NCBI GenBank assembly: GCA_903772945.1 | Contig: CAICTM010000851.1 | Location: 1 to 45,499 of the forward strand | DNA from: Seminavis robusta | Lineage: Eukaryota > Bacillariophyta > Bacillariophyceae > Naviculales > Naviculaceae | Length of the DNA: 45,499 nucleotides | Direction of reading: 5' to 3' | Part shown: positions 33,920-42,578 of the stretch, piece by piece | Position numbering within the stretch: position 1 is the first letter of the stretch | How the letters are laid out: every line of letters starts with the position of its first letter | Translations under genes and position numbers: made by a program | The notes under the pieces: generated by a model | Seen by the model: only the letters and a program-made list of their open reading frames with translations | Told to the model about the DNA's origin: nothing | Databases searched by the model: none

Positions 33920-35364
33920 CTATGGTGTAGAAGAGGTTTGTGATGTGTTCCCTTGCTGCACATTGCCACCTTCAGTATTAACAATAGTGTTGACTGCAAT
34001 CCCTTGCGAACCATGAATTTCAAAAGGCGATCCACCTTGGGGGGATTGTTGTTGCATGTTTGCAGAATTCGTGTTGTTGCTGGGCGCAGGTTCAAATGGT
34101 GATGCATCAAATAGCGATAAACCCCCTTCCCGTTCACTCTGTTGCTGTTGCAACAACATGGTATCTCTTCGTCCGGCCGCTTCCACGGCAGCCAGTTCGA
34201 GACTGGCCATGAATTCGAGCCGTGACGCCTCGAGTGCTCTCATAAAGTGTGGTACGACAATATCATCTTCCTCGCCGCCATCAATTCGGTTGGTGGCAAA
34301 TGAAACGGGGGCAAACAAGCTCATGGGTTCAATTTCGAGCTGTGAAATGGGCACTGGATCACAAAAGTCTCGTCTACAACAGGGACATTTGGGTTCGTCC
34401 GACTTTCCGAGCCATGGAATGATGCATCCGGAGTGAAAGACGTGTTGGCAGGCTTCCCGTGGAGACCATGTTACTTGTTCTCCTGGTTCGTAGGGACACA
34501 AGCAAATGGCGCAGGCGCCTGGTACAGTTCGATGGGTTGTCGTAGGGTCTTCTCCTCCCTCTTGTTGCGCATTAGTGGTCGTATTGCTGGCTGTGATTGG
34601 AATCTGCAAGGCATGTGGATTGTCCGGATCGCCCGTTTCAATGTCGTATTCAACTGCCAAACCACTGCAAATGGTGGCTGTAAGAGGAGGAGTGATATTG
34701 TTTCCATTGGAGCCCGTATCAGCATCAGGAGGAGGCGTATTGGAAGTGCCATTGGTCTCGATGGTGGTTGGCTGTGGCTGTGGTTCCTCGGTAACAATAA
34801 CAGTGGATTGCAACTTGGTTTCACCATCTTCTCCTGAAATGTCTAGAATGTGTTCCTCTGCCACAGTCTAATAAAAAGGCGGGAATGAATGAGATATTGA
34901 ACTACTCATAATGCTACCCAAGCAACTAAGCAAAAACTAAGCAAAAAGGTAAAACCTACCATGGTTGTCTCTTGCAGTTTTTCTGCGATTTTGGCCCTCC
35001 GCTGTTCGTTTATTCTCTCATTGTTGACTTGCGATTGTCGCAGACTGCTCAATATGAATAGATTCTGTCGTTCAATTCGACTCACCGAAGCCTGTTGCTG
35101 AGCAATCCTCGCCTCTACCAGTCTCCGCCTTCGGTAGGCGCAGCAGGTCGGTATCACACAGCACAGAACCAAGAATAGGTACCATAGCAGAAAGGCCACA
35201 AACTCATAGGCATCACGTCCATGGCCGCCGCTGTTGGGGCTGTCAAAGGAGCCAAACCGTTCAAACGACGAGTCCCCGTTAAACCCACTTCCTACGATAC
35301 CGGTAGAGTTGTACGAGAAGCTACTCCCATCCATCTTTTGTAGCTGGCGGGCGAGTAGATCCAT
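33920..35364 (-). CDS. RING-H2 membrane protein A, candidate E3 ubiquitin ligase
   Basis: Exons 35364-34960 and 34867-33920 are joined by a 92-nt phase-0 intron, giving 450 residues. Exon 1 carries one membrane segment at about 52-76 (VAFLLWYLFLVLCCVIP) followed by a basic, helical stretch. Exon 2 carries the RING-H2 finger: Cys254, Cys257, Cys275, His277, His280, Cys283, Cys296 and Cys299, in the order C-x2-C-x17-C-x-H-x2-H-x2-C-x12-C-x2-C. After the finger the sequence is polar with Gln/Asn-rich parts. RING-H2 proteins recruit E2 enzymes for ubiquitin transfer; the membrane anchor suggests action at the ER, Golgi or plasma membrane. The GTG in front of AEEH is internal codon Val, not a start. 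A related gene begins 602 bp away in the opposite direction. Confidence 0.88.
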
Positions 35365-35966
35365 AGTGGCGCTTTGCTGGTTGTCGTGTCGTTGTCGTCG
35401 TCGTTATAACAAGAGGTTGAACAGCTAGCTTGTAGGGCATGAGGTAATACCCCACAGGCCATAGATTTGGGTATACCTGTAGTAACAGCTGTTGTGTAAT
35501 GAGAAAGGAATAAAGACGCCGGACTATGCGTGGCCGGAATAATAAACAACGGAAAGGAGTGTTTGGCTCATCGTTTACCTGTGCAACATTTCTCAACTAG
35601 ACTAGTCTAGCTCATCAGCTCACATCCATTTTAAATATTTTTACCATTTTGTTTTGGGAAGCCTATTTTACTCTTATCTTAACTCTTTATGTCGTTGTCG
35701 AGCAAGCCCATCCACCCTTAATTACCCAAAACGTCTCATTCTCATTTTTCTGGAAGGTGTCAACACGAACCCCTTGGACTCTTTGAAAAATTGATGCGAA
35801 AGATCAAAGGAAAGACTGCATGGTGACGATCGATCTATTCCACACAGAGACCGTCTAGATAGCACTATAGCTACGCTATCCGTAGACTCTAGTCTTCTTG
35901 TCATTCAGGAAGCCATACGGTGGATGAAGACGTAACTCAATCCGTTGTTTGCTATCGAAAGGTACC
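35365..35966. other. Divergent intergenic region between the two RING genes
   Basis: These 602 bp separate the start codons of two head-to-head RING-H2 genes and so probably hold both promoters. The part at 35620-35700 is notably AT-rich compared with its surroundings. No gene is supported. Confidence 0.5.
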
Positions 35967-36991
35967 ATGATTTCGCCTCATGTTCCGGGCGTGGGATACA
36001 CGTGGATCATTGTGGCCCATCAAAAGGCGGCCAAGATCTTTTCGTCACTAGTGACAGTCGGTGGACTCGTTACTCTCTACGTCCTTTTGTGCCTCTTCAA
36101 TTCATGTCTACAACAACAACAACAACAAGATGACGATCCCTATATTCAACAAAGAAACGCCATTACCGAATATCTGCAGAACCACAACCAAACAGTTTCC
36201 GTAGAACAATTGGCATATTGTGCTTTTTTGTTGGTGGCAATACCCAACCACAGCAACAACAGCAGCAACAACCAGCTAGACGAAACCAGCCTGCGAGGAG
36301 CCGAACAAATCAATGCCATTTTCAACTTGATCGTCTCCTTTGGCTTGGGCATGCTTCTGTTGATGTTCATTTCGGCCATGACGTTGATGTGCTACCCTCG
36401 AAGCAGACATGACTATGGAATGGAAAGATGGGAGGAAAGAAGAGCCTCCAAACGATATCGGCTCCTCAAGATTGGACTCTTGCTGCGGAAATTTCATGTG
36501 GTGAGTTATCTGTCTTATCGCATCTGACTGACGTACGCCGTACTACGGTATACACGATCGCCAGCAATTGAGCTTTAGCATGTTCTGACTTGATTATATA
36601 TGGTATGGCGACGTGCGTGCAGAGACTGAAAGTGGAGGATGCTTGCGAGAAGGATCCAAGTCAATCTAAGCAAGGACAAGGGGAAGTAGAAGGAGAAGGG
36701 ATGTCTTCGGAATCGTCATCATGGATGATCCCGTTGCCGGGTACACCAAATGAAGATTCCAACGTACCGGTAGTACAGAACAGAAGGATAGTTTCCAATG
36801 GCTGTGCCATTTGTTTGGATCCGTATGTGGTCGGGGACAAGGTGGCCTACTCATCCAACACAACGTGTGTTCATGCCTTTCATCAAGCTTGTATCCAAAA
36901 ATGGTTGATTTCCCTGGCATCATCACATCCCCCATGCCCATGCTGTCGACATCCATTCTTTTCCATGAAGGATCATCCCAACAAAGCTTGA
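35967..36991 (+). CDS. RING-H2 membrane protein B, candidate E3 ubiquitin ligase
   Basis: Exons 35967-36500 and 36623-36991 are joined by a 122-nt phase-0 intron and give 300 residues. ATG 35967 (ACC-ATG) is chosen because the longer frame opens with TTG. Exon 1 encodes two hydrophobic segments (IFSSLVTVGGLVTLYVLLCLF near residue 30-50 and IVSFGLGMLLLMFISAMTLM near 120-140) with a poly-Gln and Asn/Ser-rich loop between them. Exon 2 encodes the RING-H2 finger at Cys239, Cys242, Cys260, His262, His265, Cys268, Cys283 and Cys286, with the same 17-residue spacing between the second and third ligands as protein A. The architecture (membrane part in exon 1, finger in exon 2, one phase-0 intron) matches the neighbour on the other strand. 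Confidence 0.87.
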
Positions 36992-37401
36992 AACCACACG
37001 ACAAAATCACGACAACAACAAGTTGCTTTCAACTTGATAGCTAGCTACTTGATGGTAGCATGTACGGTACAGTAGCAGTAGACAACTTTTTGAAGATTAG
37101 TTCAATTGACAACATGCCTGTACCGAGTTGTGCAGTACAGTGCCACTGCCGCCTGCTGCCAACAAGTCCATTGAGAGGTTCTGCGTAAGGTGCATGCTTG
37201 ATTGAATCTTCTCAAGCACCTTCCCATTGGGGGGCTGCTGGCTAGTAGGTCTTTGCCATGTCGGAGCAGCTACGCAGAACACTACATGCTGCATGTAGTT
37301 GCTACACTTTGAAACAAAGGACACATAAACCAGAGGACACGGATCCAATCCTCTTTTTCAACTGGCCTTTGATTAGATAAGATACTGCACATTTGAAACA
37401 C
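36992..37401. other. Convergent intergenic region (410 bp)
   Basis: This lies between the 3' ends of RING gene B and the HSF gene. No feature was identified beyond short GTAC-rich stretches near 37062-37080. Confidence 0.45.
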
Positions 37402-40400
37402 TTAGACTGCCACTGCCGATGTTTCCCCGTTATCAACAATCTGCATCTCAGATTCCTCGTTGTCATCCATATCGTCATCATCTTCCTGTGAGTTACCGGT
37501 TGGAAGTTCGATAAGGACACCTCCCGGTCCAATCGTTGGGGCGTGCTCCATCTCATAGAAGTCTGGTTCATTGTCGGGATCGCCAGGCCTCCGACAGCCC
37601 TTGCCGTTCACACGAGTCCGAACCATGGACACGCAGAGATCCGGGCGTCCTCTCTGAAACTTGTCATGGTGGCTTTGGTAAGGGAAAGAGCATTTTTAGG
37701 CTACGAAGGAAGAACAAGCATTTTGCATTCATCCTTATCTTGGCAGACTTACTATGCACCCTTGTCTCGCCCAAATGTGATGCGCTGAAAGTTGTACATG
37801 TGAAGTTGCCTTTGGAAGCTGCTGTACTTGCTTTGGTTGAATACTTTCCCATTCATTATTTCACTCACAAAACGGTCTACATCGTGTACCAAGAATGACC
37901 TATAATGAATGCCAAGAGGGCAAAGGAGGGTGAGATGCCATTTGAGGAACATATCTGCAAAACAGGAGGAAAGACTTCGCACCGTCCATGAGGTTGCCAG
38001 GAAATTATATCTTTCAGGTTCGTCCCTTCTGATTCAATTTTGTCAAGCAGACGATGTAACTTGAATGGGAAACTGTTGTTGTGCCCAGGTCCGTCAGTGC
38101 GGCTCACACTGGATGTTCTCCTGACAGATCCATTGTTGCCGCCATTGCTGTCCTGCTTGGCAGGTTGGTTCGTGTCAGCAGATCCTTCGTCTAGTGCTGG
38201 CAATGGTGCCGAACCAAGTTGCTCAGCAGACTCGTCGCCATCGTCGTCGCTCCCATAGTCAACGCTTTTGGGTGGACAGGGTGGGTAGTTATTGAGCTGG
38301 GGTTCTTCTTCGGGATTCCCCGCGGCTCGAATTCCATTTCCGTTAACCTTCTGCCTTGTCATGCGACGACACAAGAACTTGAGCCCCTTCAGGAATTTTT
38401 CATGGTAGTAACTGATTACGCATGATATGGATGGCCATGATCCTGTTAGAGATATACAAGAAAGCAATCTCAAGCAGTCCTTTCCTCTCACCTTCCACTG
38501 TCTGGTCCCACTGAGATACGATTAAAGTTATAAAGATTCAGTTGCCGTAAGAAAGAGCTTTTCTTTGTCATTACAAAGTATCGCGGAAGAACTACATCCA
38601 CAAACTCTTGTTGCTGATGAATCTTGAACTATGGTAAAATGAGAGCGAACAAATCGCCGCTTGAGTGCATGGCATGTACAAGACTTTCCTGCAAGTGAGA
38701 CCTGAGCACTTACACTTCTCCCATGAGGCATCCAACCAAGAATATGACCCAATCCATCTAGTTCAATCTGCGCCAGTGTTTCATGCAGCTTGAGGGGGAA
38801 AGCAGCATTGGGCGTGCGGCTGTCCGAGTGCACGAGGAACATCTCTTCGGGGAGTGGTTTTTCTCTGGCGTAGTCTTTGTACTCATGTCGCACAAAGAGC
38901 CTTTTATTGTTCTTGGGCGTCATTCCTGGTGAAAGTTTCTTGTAGTTGTAGGTGCTGTTGTCCTCTCCATTCTGAGTGTCACTTGACGCTGCCGTCTTGG
39001 TATTGCTGGTGGGGGGAGCAGGTGCAATGTTTACAAGACCGTACTGTCTCTCCCTCAATTCGCCACTGATCTGAGCCAAGACTTCCATGGAGTTGGATCT
39101 ATGCACATATCCTTGGCCTTGTGACGGGCCCTGTCCGGGATGAGTTGTCGTAGTTGACGCCCTATGTGGAGGAGCGGCTGCAGGTGGATGCTGATAGGCA
39201 GCCGGTAGTGGCTGTGAGACCGATCGATGATGCTGTGGAGGATGTGGTGGCAGTGGGGGTGAATGCAACTGACTCCATGGACTGTTTGTTGGGGCTGCTG
39301 TCGCCGGTGCTACAGCGTGGGTTGGTTCAGGGGGCCTGCCGTTGGTTGTCTGAACAGGAGCAGCTCTGGCAGTTGACTGCTGCAATACTGGTTCTGCAGT
39401 TTGCTGGCTGCTGGTAGTAGGATTGGATTTCCCCTGCTGTAAGGTCACAGAAGCAACGGCAGTACAAATGTGTGGATTGGGGATTGGAGTCGCAGTTGAT
39501 TCTGCCAAGGGCGCTCCATCAGCTTCCTTGTGATCAATCAAAAGGCCGCCCACAACAATCTCTACTCCCACCAGGGGCACAGATTGTGGCAAGAAAAGGG
39601 ACAGGCGAGATGTATCCACGTGCATTGGCTCTCCAGTTGGTTTAGCTGGGACACCTAACTTGACATGGATGGTTAACTGAGACCTCACAGCATCCGATGG
39701 TGGAACACGAACAGCAGATCTTGCCATGGAATCTTGCACGGCACGAACAGCAGCCTCAGTGGCGTCTACAGAGCAAGTTTGAGACACACCGAATCCTATA
39801 CTGTAAGAGAAGGAAAAGATAAACTGTGAGATGGGGTGTCATCAACCGCAAAAAAATTCCACGCTCGACAGTCGACAAAAACCAACTTACCTTGACATGG
39901 ACATGAGAAAAGCCGTTGGCTTTTCGACGGCGACTTGTTGGGGTTGTACCTGAGGCTGTGGCCTTGGTTGAAATTGAGCTTCGGCATAAGGTTGTCGGCT
40001 TGCCATATGGCTAACAGAGGCAGGGGTAGCCGATGCATGAATGGTAGTGTGATGCGCGGGAGCGGGTGCTGCATGAGTGACTATCGCTGGTGCAGGTGTT
40101 GCCACTGGTGCTGCTGATGCTGGTACGTGTGGCGCATGATGGGAAGGATGCGGGTAATGTGGCGGTGGGTAGTGAGAGTAATGAGGCGGGAGGTGGTAGT
40201 AAGGGTAGGCGGGTCTTGCAGCCGAAGCTACAGCAGGCTGACGTTGAGGGTGAGTAGGGGCCGTAGCAGCTGCAACAACAGCATGGTATTTGGGATCAAT
40301 GGCGGGGGCAGTCGCAGGAGGCTGAGCCGCGCCATTGTCCATCGGTGGGGCGGCTGCTGCATGTTCCTGGTCCCAAGACCTCCGACTTGCTGTGTTGCTA

Positions 40401-40492
40401 GGGAGACTCACAGTCGAAGCCGTCTGGGCGAACCCTGCCAGAGCAACTGCGGCTTCGGCATCGGGTGTTGATTGACCTCCCTCCGACGTCAT
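37402..40492 (-). CDS. Transcription factor with a Lin0512-like domain and two HSF DNA-binding domains
   Basis: Six exons (40492-39891, 39800-38714, 38628-38492, 38411-37983, 37899-37753, 37672-37402) join with 80-90 nt GT-AG introns in consistent phases to give 890 residues. Residues 1-200 are Ala/Pro/His-rich. Residues about 201-290 (IGFGVSQTCSVDATEAAVRAVQDSM to VEIVVGGLLI) resemble the Lin0512 family of small bacterial and plastid-lineage proteins. HSF domain 1 covers about 533-635: FPLKLHETL, GWMPHGRS, VVLPRYF, RQLNLYNFNRIS, YYHEKF. HSF domain 2 covers about 722-830: FPFKLHRLLD, WQPHGRSF, RQLHMYNFQRI, HHDKF. The C-terminal tail is acidic. HSF-type domains bind nGAAn elements as winged helices; two in one chain could bind paired sites without trimerising. 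Function is inferred. Confidence 0.85.
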
Positions 40493-41497
40493 TCCTCAGT
40501 TTTAAACTTGGAATCAGAAAAAAGATCCCAAGTGACAACAAAAACTAATGAGGTTCGTTTGGTTGCTTCGTTCCTTGGCTTTCAGAAGGAGAGGTTCTGT
40601 TCTTGTTTTTTTGTGCCCTGGTTGGATGGCTGATGGCGGGGCTTTGGCTTTGGAAGAAGCGTCTTCGCTCTACGAGCGGTGCTGGTAGCCAGCCAAAAAC
40701 GAACGCAGAGCGGAATGCGATCCCTCGACGAGAAGAGAGGACATTGGAAGAAGGCGTTGGGTGCCGCCACCGCGCAAACTTTACAGCCAGCAGAGCAGCG
40801 TGGCTGTTGAAACACCAGTACTAATAGCCTGTCTCCAACCCACTGCCTTTACCGCACCGGTACCGGTACGTGAGATTTAGGGGGGGTTAGGCAGCAGCGC
40901 GGGGGAGGGAAAAAGAAAAAAGAAAGGGAGAGAGTTATCCGTTGGATTCCCAATTCCGAATTTGAGAGCAGGCAGGGCATGTTTGAGACATCCGAAAGAC
41001 CTTTTTACTTAGCGGGTAAGGGGATATGGCAGTGACTGCAACGGTCTCCATTGTAAAGCTGACATTTCCCCCATGGGTAAGACGTCCGAAGAACAAGAAT
41101 ATGTCAGCAAATGCGTCACTAACGGATGATGGCACATTCAAATCGCAGTCGGTTGACAGATGTTGTCAGTTACACTGGGTGGCTTGTTTGTTCTTTTTCC
41201 CCGATCCTTGGCTCGCACCAGACGTTCCCACAAATTCAAATGGCTGATACCGGTGTTGAATCCAATCGCTGGTGAGTGTTGTTGTTGTTGTTGTTGCTGT
41301 TGTTGCTACTGCTGCTTGGGATAATGATTGCTAATACTATTATCTTGTCTCTCTACCACTACAATGGTAGAACCGACCTTCGAACAACAACAACCACTAC
41401 TCCCTTGTGCTCACGTTGGTTGACGCATTACACGAGAGCGATCGACACCAGAGGGACCAACCAATTCAGATCGAAACAACAAGGCGACAACTCGACA
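40493..41497. other. Divergent intergenic region upstream of the HSF gene
   Basis: About 1 kb without a defensible gene. It has CACCGGTACCGGTACG at 40855-40870 and a TTG/CTG microsatellite at 41278-41316. A possible short exon, ATG 41240 to a GTGAGT donor at 41272, is discussed under the rejected items. Confidence 0.45.
41278..41316 (+). repeat. TTG/CTG trinucleotide microsatellite
   Basis: A run of about a dozen TTG units with a few CTG and CTA variants. It reads as poly-Leu in the frame of the downstream open frame, but that is probably a coincidence of phase. Confidence 0.85.
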
Positions 41498-42103
41498 ATG
41501 AGGATTGCAACTACACCGGTCTTCTCACAGTGGTTGCTGAGTGCTGCTCATGCATACCCATTCAATGAGCTAAGGGCAACAAGGCATGGATTCACCTGCA
41601 AGTATGTCATTTGTGATATCAACAGCAATGAGAAGTACAGCTGCGTGCCCACAAATGCTTTCGACCATGTTTCCATTGTTGAGGATATTATCTCTGAAGG
41701 AGAATGCAAGCCTCTTCCTCCTGACATGACAAACATCATGGATTACATGTTCTATTGGGACCTTCAGAAAAGTCCAAAATGGTACCATAAAGTTCTCTCC
41801 ACCCTTTCTGAAATGCTGGTGGGGCCAGAACCATGTGAAAGGAAGGACATCTTCATTGAGTGCATCTATTGGTTAGTGAGGGAAAGGATCAGTGAGAGCT
41901 ATGAGTTGTCGTCCAATGAAGGACAGATTGTGATGGATGCTTGGCATGGGTATTGTTCTCACTGGTATGACTACAACAACCAAATCTCTTTCAAGATATT
42001 GACTTTGATGAGTGAGACTTTTGTTGATGATTGCATGGAAGACATGCTGAACCTTGGATTCTTGCAACCACACCATGCTGTCCATTGTGGAACCTTACTG
42101 TAA
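41498..42103 (+). CDS. Hypothetical protein, unknown family
   Basis: From ATG 41498 (ACA-ATG) the frame gives 201 residues. The frame is open further upstream to 41276; ATG 41324 would give 259 residues but would add a Thr-rich, non-conserved-looking stretch, so the start is uncertain. The body has a balanced, globular composition with many aromatic and Cys residues, such as TCKYVICDIN, IMDYMFYWDLQKSPKWYHKV, ECIYWLVRERI and AWHGYCSHWYDY. No signal peptide or membrane helix is evident from this start. I do not recognise the family. The stop codon overlaps a perfect donor (CT-GTAAGT at 42100), so a further exon is possible. Confidence 0.55.
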   Translation: MRIATTPVFSQWLLSAAHAYPFNELRATRHGFTCKYVICDINSNEKYSCVPTNAFDHVSIVEDIISEGECKPLPPDMTNIMDYMFYWDLQKSPKWYHKVLSTLSEMLVGPEPCERKDIFIECIYWLVRERISESYELSSNEGQIVMDAWHGYCSHWYDYNNQISFKILTLMSETFVDDCMEDMLNLGFLQPHHAVHCGTLL

Positions 42104-42157
42104 GTTAATGGCTACAGTAGAAATGAATTTGATGCATCTAAATCTTATATGTTTTTG

Positions 42158-42574
42158 CTATCCAGCATACCCAGTCAATCGAAATTGGCAATAGGCATCA
42201 TGGGGTGGTCTTCCTCTCCTGTTAGTCAACCACTGGCAATATCTTTGACAGCAGCCATTTGGTGGTGGTGGCTGGAAAGGAGATGGCAGTATTGGTTGGA
42301 ATTGCCGCATTTGCATGGTGAGTTGCATCATTTGAATCTGTTGTTGTTGAAATTGAAGCATGTTACTCATGTAATTGTTTGTTGTTTGTGCCACAGCTGC
42401 TTGGGTTGGTGGTGGAGGTGGCTGTGGTGGACCGATTGCTGGTGGTTCTGTTCGAGGTGGTGGACCGATTGCTGGTGGAGGTGGTGGATCGATTGCTGGT
42501 GGAGGTGGTGGATCGATTGCTGGTGGACTTGGTGGCTGGATTGCTGGTGGACTCGGTGGTGCTCCTGTTGGTTG
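42158..42574 (-). CDS. Possible 3' exon of a Pro/Gln-rich protein
   Basis: On the minus strand a frame is open from 42574 to the stop at 42158 (138 codons). It opens right after TTACTAG, which could be a splice acceptor; there is no ATG near its start. It encodes repeats close to PPPPPAID and PPPPPAIG, then QTTNNYMSNMLQFQQQQIQMMQ and PILPSPFQPPPPNG. This Pro/Gln composition looks more protein-like than the Trp-rich and Gly-rich readings of the plus strand. I could not find upstream exons with confidence, so it may also be a pseudogene or chance reading of the tandem repeat at 42431-42560. Confidence 0.3.
   Translation of the reverse strand, partial: QPTGAPPSPPAIQPPSPPAIDPPPPPAIDPPPPPAIGPPPRTEPPAIGPPQPPPPPTQAAVAQTTNNYMSNMLQFQQQQIQMMQLTMQMRQFQPILPSPFQPPPPNGCCQRYCQWLTNRRGRPPHDAYCQFRLTGYAG
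42431..42560. repeat. Tandem repeat of a 24-nt GATTGCTGGTGG unit
   Basis: The core CGATTGCTGGTGG recurs about five times at intervals of mostly 24 nt, separated by GGTGGTGGA-type spacers. It reads as Gly-rich on plus and Pro-rich on minus. Confidence 0.8.
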
Positions 42575-42578
42575 CTAG

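Noticed and set aside
37877..40492. HSF region as two or three independent genes
   Set aside because: The middle frame begins inside the C-terminal part of an HSF domain (YYHEKF), so it must be joined upstream; phases agree at every junction.
41240..41271. Short first exon for the unknown protein, MADTGVESNR with a GTGAGT donor
   Set aside because: The acceptors that keep the downstream frame all begin with A and would create TGA at the junction.
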